A stretch of 64,000 nt of DNA from Micromonospora_I sp040659735 (GTDB taxonomy: Bacteria > Actinomycetota > Actinomycetes > Mycobacteriales > Micromonosporaceae), in assembly GCF_040659735.1 (NCBI RefSeq), contig NZ_JBFANZ010000006.1, positions 62,001 through 126,000 of the forward strand. The letters run 5' to 3'. A model generated the notes under the pieces. That model was not told the origin of the DNA and ran no database searches. It was given only the letters and a program-made list of their open reading frames with translations. A program made the translations under genes and the position numbers. Positions 41,599-49,933 of this stretch are shown here, piece by piece (the first letter of the stretch is position 1; each line of letters begins with the position of its first letter).

Positions 41599-41721
41599 CC
41601 GGACGCGCGACCGTCGTCGTGCGTCACCCCGTTTTCCCACTCCGTCTCATCCGGACAGCCGCGACAGCCGCCAGCCGTACCGGGTCCCGCCATTCGACGG
41701 GTGCCGACCGGACGAATTGGG

Positions 41722-41727
41722 TATGAC
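41722..41727 (+). promoter_or_regulatory. -10 element for the DoxX-family gene
   Basis: TATGAC ends 6 nt before ATG 41734, a leaderless arrangement. Confidence 0.4.
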
Positions 41728-41733
41728 TGATCC

Positions 41734-42279
41734 ATGAGACCCGTACGCACGGCCGCTCGCGCTCTGCTGAGCGGGATATTCGTGATCAGCGGGGCGCGGG
41801 CGATGGCGAATCCGGAGCAGCTTGTGCCGCAGGCCAAGCGGGTGACGGATCGGATCACGCCCTGGCTGGAGAGTGTCGACTCCCGACTGCCCACCGATGC
41901 GCGCGCCCTGGTACAGCTCAATGGCGCCGCCCAGTTCGTCGGCGGAGCGCTGCTGGCGACGGGGCGCCTCACCCGGCCCGCCGCGGCGATCCTGGCGGGT
42001 TCCCTGGTGCCGACCACAGTGGCAGGGCACCCCTTCTGGACGGTCGACGACCGGACCGACCGCCAGGCCCAGCAGATACATTTCTTGAAAAATTTAGGCC
42101 TTCTGGGCGGACTGCTCCTCGCCGCGGCGGACACTGGAGGGCGGCCGGGATTGCGATGGCGCACCAGCCATGCGGTGCATGATGGGCGCCGGTCGGTACG
42201 GCGCGCGGTCCGCGGCGCCAAGCGGGATGCGCGGATCGCGGTACGGTCGGCGACGACCGCCCGGCGTTTACCGGGTTGA
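41734..42279 (+). CDS. DoxX family membrane protein
   Basis: A 181-residue DoxX-type protein with about four membrane helices in the first 140 residues and a basic Arg-rich tail. It starts with R-A-L-L-S-G-I-F-V-I-S-G-A-R-A-M-A-N-P-E and has the family's conserved A-G-H-P-F-W and Q-I-H-F-L-K-N-L-G-L-L-G-G-L-L. DoxX proteins are linked to redox and detoxification functions. The segment coding for I-H-F-L-K-N-L-G-L uses a cluster of rare AT-rich codons (ATA, TTG, AAA, AAT, TTA, CTT), quite unlike the rest of the gene. Confidence 0.9.
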   Translation: MRPVRTAARALLSGIFVISGARAMANPEQLVPQAKRVTDRITPWLESVDSRLPTDARALVQLNGAAQFVGGALLATGRLTRPAAAILAGSLVPTTVAGHPFWTVDDRTDRQAQQIHFLKNLGLLGGLLLAAADTGGRPGLRWRTSHAVHDGRRSVRRAVRGAKRDARIAVRSATTARRLPG

Positions 42280-42493
42280 CCTAAGTCGATACGGATATTT
42301 ACTCTCTTCTAGGCATTCGGTGGCGTCAACCACCTGAACCGCACACGTAGCGTTAACCGGTGGGAAAAGTCGCGAACCAGTGTGGGATCGGACACGGTCG
42401 GGTAACGCAGCAGGCATTCCAGTCACTGACCGTTCTAGGCTCCTGGATGGACCTGGGCGGGAAGTACGACATTGGTACGGGGGTGGCCACGCC

Positions 42494-43966
42494 ATGCCGG
42501 CGACCGTCGGGACGCGGACGAGCCGCCTTGCCCCAGTCCGCCGCGTAACCCGTGGGATCGATCTTCGGACAGTTGTACGGATCGGCATCGTCGCCGCCGC
42601 CTTCTACGCTGCATGGCTCGCCATTCAGACGTTCGGGCGCCCGTACAACTTCTTCGACATGAAGATCTACCACGGCGCGGTGGTCTGGTGGGCGGGCGGC
42701 AACGATCTCTACGAGTTCATCGCACCGCTGACGACTCTCGGCTTCACATACCCGCCCTTCGCGGGTCTGGTCATGCTGCCCATGGCCGTGTTGCCCACGG
42801 AGGCCGCGGGCTGGGTCAACGTCGCCGGCAGCATCGCCGCGCTCGCGGTTGTGCTGGCCGCGCTCCTGCGGCCGATCGCCGACCGCTGCGGGTGGTCGCA
42901 CTGGTTCGCGGTCGGGCTGGCGTTGCCGCTCGCGATCGCGATCGAGCCGGTCCGCGAGACCCTCGGATACGGGCAGGTCAACCTGCTGCTCTTCGCGCTG
43001 ACCATGGCGGATCTGGTCGCGCTGCGATGGCGCGCCCGCGGCGGTGCGCGCCCGGCGGGGACGAGCGGGCCGCTGCGGCGGTTCTGGCTCAGTGGCGCAT
43101 GGGCCGGCGCCGGCATCGGTCTGGCGACCTCGATCAAGCTCACCCCGGCGCTCTTCATCGTCTACTTCGTGGTCACGAAGCAGTGGCGCGCGGCGGTGAC
43201 CGCGGTCGCCACCGCGTTCGGCGTCACCATGGCGACGTTCGTCATCGCCGGGCGCGAGTCCACCGCCTACTTCACGAGCGTGCTGTGGCACACCGAGCGG
43301 ATCGGCGCCGCTGACATGACGCCGAACCAGTCGCTCGCCGGCGTGCTCGCCCGTCTCTACGACTCGATCGAGACGCCGGGGCTGCTCTGGCTCTCCTTCG
43401 CGCTGCTGCTGCTCGCGGTCGGGATGTCCCGGGCGTCGCACGCGCACGCCGACGGCGACGAACTGACCGCGTTCACGCTGATCGGGCTCACCGCCAATGT
43501 GATCAGCCCGATCTCCTGGTCGCACCACCTGGTCTTCGTGATCCCGGCGATCATCGTGCTCGCCGACGCGGCGATGCGCCGGCGGGGCGCGAGCCGGGGT
43601 CTCGCACACCGCGGCTTCACCCTGCCGACCGGCACGGGCGTCGCCGGGATCTCCGGCCTCCGCAGCCCGATCTGGTTCCCGACCCTGACCGGCCTGCGAC
43701 ACGCGACCGCCGCGGTCGCGCTCTACGTGCTGTTCCTGATCTCGCCGATCTGGCCGTACGAGCACCAACTGCCCCGGGTCTCGCACTATCACGACGGGCT
43801 CTTCGGCGTGCTGATGGAGAACTCGCTGGCCCTGGCACTGATCGTGATCGTCGCGGCCCTGCCGTGGCGTCCCGGCGCCGAGCCGGCCTTCTACGCCGAG
43901 CCCGCGATGCGGGTCGACCGACGGTCGCCGGGACGCGTCTCGGCGAACCACCTCAGGGACAGTTGA
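42494..43966 (+). CDS. GT87-type polyprenol-phosphate-mannose-dependent glycosyltransferase
   Basis: A 490-residue polytopic membrane protein with about 10-12 helices. It has the DUF2029/GT87 pattern: an Asp-containing extracellular loop after helix 1 (N-F-F-D-M-K-I-Y-H-G-A), G-F-T-Y-P-P-F-A-G, Y-G-Q-V-N-L-L-L and K-L-T-P-A-L-F, and N-Q-S-L in a later loop. GT87 enzymes add mannose to lipid-linked glycans on the outer face. ATG 42494 starts the conserved region and follows a weak GGGGGTGG; the open frame extends to 42380. Its 3' end overlaps moaE by 14 bp (convergent). Confidence 0.88.
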   Translation: MPATVGTRTSRLAPVRRVTRGIDLRTVVRIGIVAAAFYAAWLAIQTFGRPYNFFDMKIYHGAVVWWAGGNDLYEFIAPLTTLGFTYPPFAGLVMLPMAVLPTEAAGWVNVAGSIAALAVVLAALLRPIADRCGWSHWFAVGLALPLAIAIEPVRETLGYGQVNLLLFALTMADLVALRWRARGGARPAGTSGPLRRFWLSGAWAGAGIGLATSIKLTPALFIVYFVVTKQWRAAVTAVATAFGVTMATFVIAGRESTAYFTSVLWHTERIGAADMTPNQSLAGVLARLYDSIETPGLLWLSFALLLLAVGMSRASHAHADGDELTAFTLIGLTANVISPISWSHHLVFVIPAIIVLADAAMRRRGASRGLAHRGFTLPTGTGVAGISGLRSPIWFPTLTGLRHATAAVALYVLFLISPIWPYEHQLPRVSHYHDGLFGVLMENSLALALIVIVAALPWRPGAEPAFYAEPAMRVDRRSPGRVSANHLRDS

Positions 43967-44390
43967 CCCACTCTTCGGTGCCGTCGGCGAAGACCTGCCG
44001 CTTCCACACCGGCAGGCGGGCCTTCACCTCGTCAACCAACCGGGCGCAGGCCTCGAATGCGGCAGCCCGGTGTGCGGTGCTCACGGCTGCGACGAGCGCC
44101 ACATCGCCGATCGCGAGCGGCCCCACGCGATGCGAGACCGCGATCGCGTAGACCGCCGGGTCGGCGCTGATCTCCGTCGCCACCTGACGCAACACGTCGG
44201 CGGCGCTCGGATGCGCCTCGTACTCCAGCGTCGTGACGCCCCGTCCGTGATCGTGATCGCGCACGACTCCGTGGAAGGAGACCACCGCCCCGGCCCGGCG
44301 GTCGGCGACCGCGGCCTCGTGGGCGCTCAGGTCGAGCGGATCGGTGGTCACCGCGAGCAGCGGGACCCGCACGGTGATCGAGGACGTCAT
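43953..44390 (-). CDS. moaE: molybdopterin synthase catalytic subunit
   Basis: A 145-residue MoaE protein that, with MoaD, converts cPMP to molybdopterin. Conserved: G-A-V-V-S-F-H-G-V-V-R-D, E-Y-E-A-H, I-A-V-S-H-R-V-G-P-L-A-I-G-D, and the C-terminal V-D-E-V-K-A-R-L-P-V-W-K-R-Q-V-F-A-D-G-T-E-E-W-V-N with the Lys-Arg active-site motif. ATG 44390 follows GGTGGAG; GTG 44399 is an alternative. Its end overlaps the convergent GT87 gene by 14 bp, without a terminator between them. Confidence 0.96.
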   Translation of the reverse strand: MTSSITVRVPLLAVTTDPLDLSAHEAAVADRRAGAVVSFHGVVRDHDHGRGVTTLEYEAHPSAADVLRQVATEISADPAVYAIAVSHRVGPLAIGDVALVAAVSTAHRAAAFEACARLVDEVKARLPVWKRQVFADGTEEWVNCP

Positions 44391-44430
44391 CGGCTCCACC
44401 TTCCGTTGTCGACCATGACGGTTCGCGGCC

Positions 44431-45687
44431 TCACGGTCGCTCTCCCGGCAGCAACGGCAACGGTACGAGCGGCACGCGGGATCCGGCGTCCCCGTTCGCG
44501 CCCGGCCCGATCACCGCGAAGCCGTCGGCCCGGGCGAGACCGCGGAGCATCGCCGAGCCGACGTGGCGGAGCGGACGCGCGGTCCCCTCGACGGGGTCGA
44601 CCCGGACCAGAGCCAGATGTGTGTAGTCACCCCGCCCCGGAACGGGTTCGGCGAGGGTCACCTGCGGCAGCTCGGCCTCGGGACGGCCGTGCAGGCCCGC
44701 GAGGAGCGGCGCGACGAGCGACACGAGGGCGACGATCGCCGATTGCGGATTGCCGGGCAGCCCCGCGACGAACCGTGGCCGGCCGTCAGCGCCGGCGACC
44801 CGGGCCAGCAGCATCGGGAAACCCGGCCGTACGGCCACCGTGTTCACCACGTACTCCGCGTCCAGCTCACGCAACGCCGGGTGCAGGTGGTCCACCGGGC
44901 CGTGCATCGTGCCCCCGGTGGTGCAGACCAGGTCGACCTCGTCGAGCGCCCGGCGCAGCGCCGCGACGTGCGCGGGGAGGGTGTCGGCGACCGGGGCGAC
45001 GACCTGCTCCGGGTCGACGCGGCAGCCGTATCGGCGCAACCAGAACGGCACGGCCGGGCCGAGCGCGTCCCGTACCCGGCCGGCGCCCGGCGGTCCGGAG
45101 GTCAGCAGCTCGTCGCCGAAGACGAGGAGCGCCGCCCGCGGCATCCGGCGGACCCGCAGGGTGTCGTAGCCGCATGAGGCGGCGAGGCCGATCAGCCCCG
45201 GATCGACCGGCGTGCCGGCGGGAAGGAGCGCCTCGCCCGCGGTCGCCTCCTCGCCCGGCACGCGCCATTCGGGCTGCGCGCGTGGCACGCCGCTGATCCG
45301 TCCGTCGGCCGTACGCGCGGACTCCTCCACCCGCAGCACCGCGTCGGCACCGTCCGGCAGCATCGCGCCGGTGGCGATCTCGACCGCGGTGCCCTTCTCG
45401 GTCAGCGGCGACGGCGTTCCCCCCGCGAGCACCTGGCCGACCGGCCGCCACGGTCCCGCCCCGCGCACCGCCCAGCCGTCCACGCTCGATGTGGGGAAGG
45501 CAGGCAGGTCGGTCAGCGTGGTCAGCGGTTGCGCGAGCGTGTGTCCGTCGGTGCGGGCCAGCGCCAGATCGACCGGGTCGAGCGCGGCGGCCAGACCGGC
45601 GGCGTAGACCCGGGACCGTGCCTCCCGCCAGTCGACGGGGACGGACGCGGGCATCGGGTCTGTGGCGACGGCCGTTCCTGCGGTCAT
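44431..45687 (-). CDS. moeA: molybdopterin molybdotransferase
   Basis: A 418-residue MoeA protein that inserts molybdate into adenylylated molybdopterin. Seen: L-P-A-F-P-T-S-S-V-D-G-W-A-V, A-T-G-A-M-L-P-D-G-A-D-A-V, G-D-E-L-L, T-T-G-G-T-M-H-G-P-V-D-H, K-P-G-like V-R-P-G-F-P-M, and G-L-P-G-N-P-Q-S-A-I-V in the MoCF/MogA-like domain. The typical T-G-G-x-S is T-G-G-T-M here. ATG 45687 has TAGGCT 6 nt upstream. It precedes moaE on the same strand. Confidence 0.96.
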   Translation of the reverse strand: MTAGTAVATDPMPASVPVDWREARSRVYAAGLAAALDPVDLALARTDGHTLAQPLTTLTDLPAFPTSSVDGWAVRGAGPWRPVGQVLAGGTPSPLTEKGTAVEIATGAMLPDGADAVLRVEESARTADGRISGVPRAQPEWRVPGEEATAGEALLPAGTPVDPGLIGLAASCGYDTLRVRRMPRAALLVFGDELLTSGPPGAGRVRDALGPAVPFWLRRYGCRVDPEQVVAPVADTLPAHVAALRRALDEVDLVCTTGGTMHGPVDHLHPALRELDAEYVVNTVAVRPGFPMLLARVAGADGRPRFVAGLPGNPQSAIVALVSLVAPLLAGLHGRPEAELPQVTLAEPVPGRGDYTHLALVRVDPVEGTARPLRHVGSAMLRGLARADGFAVIGPGANGDAGSRVPLVPLPLLPGERP

Positions 45688-45693
45688 CCGCCG

Positions 45694-45699
45694 AGCCTA
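45694..45699 (-). promoter_or_regulatory. -10 element for moeA
   Basis: TAGGCT on the minus strand ends 6 nt before ATG 45687. Confidence 0.5.
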
Positions 45700-45800
45700 T
45701 CCTCGCGGGTCGGACCACTCGGAGAGTCGGTCACTCGGAGAGTCGGTCACGGCGCGGCGTCCCGGGTCCGGGCGATCACGACCTGCCTGGACCGGCGGCG

Positions 45801-46280
45801 TCACGGTGCGGGATGGTCGCCACCGCGCAACTGGTCCACCGTGTGCGCCAGGATCGGCCCGAGCACGGCGAGTCCGTCGCGGGCCCCGCCGGTGGAGCCG
45901 GGAAGGTTGACCACGAGACTCCGTCCCGCCACGCCGGAGAGGCCCCGGGAGAGCACCGCGGTCGGGACCTTGTCCCGGCTGTGCGCGCGGATCGCCTCCG
46001 CGATACCGGGGATCTCGTAGTCGAGCACCGGCCGGGTGGCCTCCGGCGTACGGTCCGTCGGGGTGACGCCGGTGCCGCCACTCGTGATCACCACGTCCAT
46101 CCCGTCGGCGACCGCCAGGCGCAGCGCGGCCTCCACGGGATCACCGTCGGGCACGACCACGGGCTGGTCGACCCGGCAGCCGAGTTCGCGCAGTCCGGTC
46201 ACGAGAAGGGGGCCGCTCGTGTCGGCGTAGACGCCGGCCGCGGCCCGGTTGGACGCGACGATCACGCGGGCGCGGATCAC
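45801..46280 (-). CDS. MogA/MoaB family molybdenum cofactor adenylyltransferase
   Basis: A 159-residue MoCF-fold protein that would adenylylate molybdopterin before molybdate insertion. Seen: I-V-A-S-N-R-A-A-A-G-V-Y-A-D-T-S-G-P, the T-S-G-G-T-G-V-T-P-T-D-R-T-P-E-A-T motif, and L-S-R-G-L-S-G-V-A-G-R-S-L-V-V-N-L-P-G-S-T-G-G. GTG 46280 overlaps the moaC stop (GTGA) and has GGAGG upstream, so it is translationally coupled to moaC. MogA and MoaB cannot be separated by eye. Confidence 0.93.
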   Translation of the reverse strand: MIRARVIVASNRAAAGVYADTSGPLLVTGLRELGCRVDQPVVVPDGDPVEAALRLAVADGMDVVITSGGTGVTPTDRTPEATRPVLDYEIPGIAEAIRAHSRDKVPTAVLSRGLSGVAGRSLVVNLPGSTGGARDGLAVLGPILAHTVDQLRGGDHPAP

Positions 46281-46768
46281 GGACGATCCTCCGGTCGGAT
46301 CCAGTCGCCGGTCTTGCCGCCCTCTTTGCGCAGCACCCGGATGCCGTCGATGGATGCGGCGGGGTCGACGGCCTTGACCATGTCGACCAGCGCGAGCCCG
46401 GCGGTGGCGACGGCCGTCAGGGCCTCCATCTCCACACCGGTGCGGTCGGCCGTCCTGGTGCTGGCGGTGATCTCGACCGTGTCGTGGCCGAGCCGCAGCT
46501 CGACGGTGACACCGTGCAGGGCGATCGGATGGCACAGGGGGATCAGGTCGGGGGCGCGCTTCGCGCCCATGATGCCGGCGAGCCGCGCCACCGTGAGCGC
46601 GTCGCCCTTGGGCAGGCCGTCGCGGCGCAGCAGTTCCACCACCTCCGCCGTGGTCCGCAGGAGCCCGGCGGCCACCGCCCGGCGCACCGTTACCGACTTG
46701 GCGGACACGTCCACCATCCGGGCGGCTCCGGTTTCGTCGACGTGTGTCAGGTTTGCTGGATCGGTCAC
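46277..46768 (-). CDS. moaC: cyclic pyranopterin monophosphate synthase accessory protein
   Basis: A 163-residue MoaC protein that converts MoaA's product to cPMP. Seen: M-V-D-V-S-A-K, T-V-R-R-A-V-A, L-P-K-G-D-A-L-T-V-A-R-L-A-G-I-M-G-A-K-R, L-I-P-L-C-H-P-I, R-T-G-V-E-M-E-A-L-T-A-V, and a C-terminal V-L-R-K-E-G-G-K-T-G-D. GTG 46768 has TAGGCT 6 nt upstream and no Shine-Dalgarno. It overlaps the downstream mog-like gene by 4 bp. Confidence 0.97.
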   Translation of the reverse strand: MTDPANLTHVDETGAARMVDVSAKSVTVRRAVAAGLLRTTAEVVELLRRDGLPKGDALTVARLAGIMGAKRAPDLIPLCHPIALHGVTVELRLGHDTVEITASTRTADRTGVEMEALTAVATAGLALVDMVKAVDPAASIDGIRVLRKEGGKTGDWIRPEDRP

Positions 46769-46774
46769 GTGGGG

Positions 46775-46780
46775 AGCCTA
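46775..46780 (-). promoter_or_regulatory. -10 element for moaC
   Basis: TAGGCT (within TATATAGGCT) on the minus strand ends 6 nt before GTG 46768. Confidence 0.5.
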
Positions 46781-47386
46781 TATACGTGTGCCCGACGCCG
46801 CGCGGTACAGGTTGTCGGGCGTCCCGCTACCGCCGCTCACGGCGGTCGGCGCACGCGGCCGCCCCCGGCCGACGTGATATTGGGCGGGCGGCTTGGACGA
46901 TTGCGGCCGCATGCGCTAATGGACGCTATAGCGCGGCCCCGGGTCGTATTGATGATGGAAGAATGAGCAGGAAGCATCTGATTGGTACGGAGTGGTTGGC
47001 CGTACGGATCAGGTCGGATGCGAGGCCTGACGCCAGTCGCGTGGTGACTATCCGACGACCGACAGCATTCATTAATTTAGCTCTGCGTCGTCATTTCGTC
47101 ACCCAGATAATACAAAAGCCATTCTGATTCGCATTTCATGAAAAGACCGACATATTACTATTCACAGATCCCCTGTCACGCATTTAACCTTTGGGTAGTT
47201 CGCAGCGGGAAACGGATGCGCTTCCGCGCTCGGCGAATTGGGCCGTAATTCGGTTTTGCGATTCATTGAGGGGTGTGACATGCGCGACTACGACTGGCGG
47301 TGAATTGTTATCCCGGCCAAGTTCACAAATTCCTGGCCCGCAGTGGTTGACAACGGTCCCCACCCATCGGTCACGATGCAGCAGGG
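46781..47386. other. AT-rich intergenic region without a supported gene
   Basis: About 600 bp between divergent moaC and the GGDEF-EAL gene. The segment from about 47040 to 47330 is clearly AT-rich compared with everything around it (runs such as TTAATTTAGC and ATAATACAAAAG). One in-frame open stretch from ATG 46963 to 47127 would code for 54 residues, but it lacks a ribosome-binding site and G/C third-position bias, so I do not call it. No tRNA, riboswitch or terminator was recognised. The AT content could attract xenogeneic silencers or hold a complex promoter. Confidence 0.5.
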
Positions 47387-49933
47387 ATGCGAGACGACGG
47401 GTCACCGACGAGCACGGACGACAAGACCGAAGAGCGGCTGCGGCTGCTCGTCGGTCTAGTCGTCGTACTGGCGGCGAGCTGCCTTGTCGTCGCCGGGCTG
47501 CACCTGACCGCACCGCCGGTCTCCCTCCTGTATCCGATCGCTCTCGCCGGACTGGTCGCCGTCACGAACGGGTTGCAGGCCAAGATCCGCGTACGCGCCC
47601 AGATCAAGGCCTTCTCCTCCACCTCGGCAGCGATCCTGGTGGCCGTGGCCCTGCTACCGCCCCCCTGGGTGGTGCTCTGCACCGCCGGCGGCGTCGCACT
47701 GGCCAACGCCGTCACCCGTAACCAGCCGCTCAAGCTCGCCTTCAACGTCGGCAAGGACACCACCGCCGCCGCCGCGGCGAGCCTCGCCGCACAGGCCGCC
47801 GGCCTGCTGCCGACCTTCGAAGCGGCCGGCCCGTTGGCGTGGAGCCGACAGTTGACGGGGCTGCTCGCCGCCGCCGCGGCGTACGCGGTGATCGACGAAC
47901 TCCTCGGCACCCGGGTGATGGCCCTGGCCACCAACCGGTCCTGGCGACAGGTGGCGTTCCGCGACAGCGACAGCCGGCTCACGTTCCGGCTGGCCAACCT
48001 CGTGATCGCGATCGCCACCGTCACGATCGTCAGCCTCGGCCCCGCCCTGCTGCTGGCGATGCCGCCCGTGGTGTTCGCCCTGCACCTGTCACACGTCGGC
48101 CGGCTCCGCGCCCGCCAGGAACGCGAGGCGTGGCAACGGCTGGCCCAGACGACCGACGAGCTCAACGTCGTCCAACTCGACGCCGTGCTCTCGACGGCCG
48201 TGACCCGCGCCGCCCAGCTCTTCTCCGCGGACCAGGTCGACGTGGAGGTGCGGCTCGGACCCCGTCCGCGGATGGTGCGGGGGAACGGCGACACGGTCGT
48301 GTACGACGGGGCGCCGAGCGAGCTGCCGGGCAGCGCGGACGCCGTGATCCGCACTCCACTCGAAGACCACTCCGGCGGTGGCGACGTCGGCGCCCTGCGC
48401 CTGCGGTTCCGGGAGCCGGTGACCCTCTCCGAACGTGAGGAGTACACGCTCCGCACCTTCGCGTCGGCCCTGTGCACCGCGATCCGCAACGCCTCCGCCT
48501 ACGCGGAGCTGGCCCGGGTGGCCGAGGAACACGCACACGCCGCGGCACACGATCCGCTCACCGGGCTCGCCAACCGGCGCCAGCTGCTCGAACGCGGAAC
48601 CGAGGTGCTGGCCGTACGGCACGCCGACGGGGTGGCCGCGCTGCTGCTGGTAGACCTCAACCACTTCAAGGAAATCAACGACACACTCGGCCATCCGGCG
48701 GGCGACCGGGTCCTCACCGAAGTCGCCCAGCGATTGCGCAACGCCGCCCATCCGGCGGAGGTGGTCGCCCGGCTCGGCGGCGACGAGTTCGCCGTCCTGT
48801 TCAGCGGTCTGCCCGCGCCGGCGATGGCCGCGCACCGCGCCGAAGGGCTGCTGGCCGCGCTGCACGAGCCGATGGAGCTCGAGGGCATGCGGATCAACGT
48901 GGAAGCCAGCGCGGGGATCGCGGTGGCCCCCGGCACGGGTGGGATGCCCGAGCTGCTCCGCCGGGCGGACGTCGCGATGTACCAGGCGAAGCGGGCCGGT
49001 CAGCGGATCGCCACGTACGCCCGGGACCGGGACACCGCGGACGTCGCCCGGCTCGCCCTCGGCGGCGACCTGCCCCGCGCCGTCGCCGAGCACGAGTTCA
49101 CGGTCAACTTCCAGCCGATCGTCGACCTCGGCAGCGGCGAGGTGGTGGCGGCCGAGGCGCTGGCACGGTGGCACCACCCGGACCGGGGCCGCATCAACCC
49201 CCTGCGGTTCCTGGAGACAATCGAGCGGTCCGGGCTGCTGCCGGCCTTCGCCGACGCCGTACTCGACCAGTCCCTCACGGCCGCGTGCACGTGGCGTGAC
49301 GCCGGCTTCGACCTGCCGGTGGCCGTCAATGTTTCGCCGCGGAGCCTGCTCGACCCGCACTTCCCGAGTTCGGTCGTGGCCCGGTTGAACGCGCACGGGC
49401 TGCCCCCGGATCGGCTGTTCCTGGAGCTGACCGAGACGCTCACCATCAGCCAGCTGGACGTGGTCGACCAGGTGCTCGGACAGCTGCGCGACGAGGGGAT
49501 TCGCCTGGCGCTCGACGACTTCGGCACCGGCTACTCCTCGCTGTCGGTCCTCTCCCGGATCCCCGTCCACGAGCTGAAGATCGACCGGGCGTTCGTGATG
49601 GCGATGGAGAGTTCGCCGGAAGCTGCCGCCGTCGTCCGTTCGACGATCGACCTCGGCCGCAGTCTCGACCTCGTGGTGGTCGCCGAGGGGGTGGAGAGCG
49701 AACCGCAACGCCACGCGCTGTGGGAGCTGGGGTGCGCGGCCGGACAGGGCCATCTCTTCGCCCGACCCATGCCGGCATCCCGGTTGCTGACCGCCCTGCG
49801 CCGCGGCTCCGGTGGCCGCCCCGGCGTGCTCGCGCCGCCGCTGCACGACGAGGGGGCGGTGATCCGCCTGGCGCCGGGTCGGCGGGCAGCCGCCCGCACC
49901 CGCCCGGACCGTCTGCCACACTTGCCCGCGTGA
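47387..49933 (+). CDS. membrane GGDEF-EAL cyclic-di-GMP enzyme
   Basis: An 848-residue protein. The N-terminus has about six or seven membrane helices (residues 20-235), followed by a GAF-like or linker region (about 245-375), a GGDEF diguanylate cyclase domain (G-G-D-E-F at about 464-468) and an EAL phosphodiesterase domain (E-A-L at about 590-592, N-V-S-P, E-L-T-E-T, D-D-F-G-T-G-Y-S-S-L and I-D-R). Both catalytic motifs are intact, so either activity is possible. ATG 47387 lacks a strong ribosome-binding site. Its stop codon overlaps the start of the next gene (GTGA). Confidence 0.95.
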   Translation: MRDDGSPTSTDDKTEERLRLLVGLVVVLAASCLVVAGLHLTAPPVSLLYPIALAGLVAVTNGLQAKIRVRAQIKAFSSTSAAILVAVALLPPPWVVLCTAGGVALANAVTRNQPLKLAFNVGKDTTAAAAASLAAQAAGLLPTFEAAGPLAWSRQLTGLLAAAAAYAVIDELLGTRVMALATNRSWRQVAFRDSDSRLTFRLANLVIAIATVTIVSLGPALLLAMPPVVFALHLSHVGRLRARQEREAWQRLAQTTDELNVVQLDAVLSTAVTRAAQLFSADQVDVEVRLGPRPRMVRGNGDTVVYDGAPSELPGSADAVIRTPLEDHSGGGDVGALRLRFREPVTLSEREEYTLRTFASALCTAIRNASAYAELARVAEEHAHAAAHDPLTGLANRRQLLERGTEVLAVRHADGVAALLLVDLNHFKEINDTLGHPAGDRVLTEVAQRLRNAAHPAEVVARLGGDEFAVLFSGLPAPAMAAHRAEGLLAALHEPMELEGMRINVEASAGIAVAPGTGGMPELLRRADVAMYQAKRAGQRIATYARDRDTADVARLALGGDLPRAVAEHEFTVNFQPIVDLGSGEVVAAEALARWHHPDRGRINPLRFLETIERSGLLPAFADAVLDQSLTAACTWRDAGFDLPVAVNVSPRSLLDPHFPSSVVARLNAHGLPPDRLFLELTETLTISQLDVVDQVLGQLRDEGIRLALDDFGTGYSSLSVLSRIPVHELKIDRAFVMAMESSPEAAAVVRSTIDLGRSLDLVVVAEGVESEPQRHALWELGCAAGQGHLFARPMPASRLLTALRRGSGGRPGVLAPPLHDEGAVIRLAPGRRAAARTRPDRLPHLPA

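Noticed and set aside
46963..47127. Possible 54-codon gene in the AT-rich gap upstream of the GGDEF-EAL gene
   Set aside because: No ribosome-binding site, no -10 at the usual distance, and no GC bias at third positions; kept only as a note in the region entry.
48089..49921. A minus-strand open frame of about 600 codons opposite the GGDEF-EAL gene
   Set aside because: Shadow of the clearly conserved GGDEF and EAL domains.
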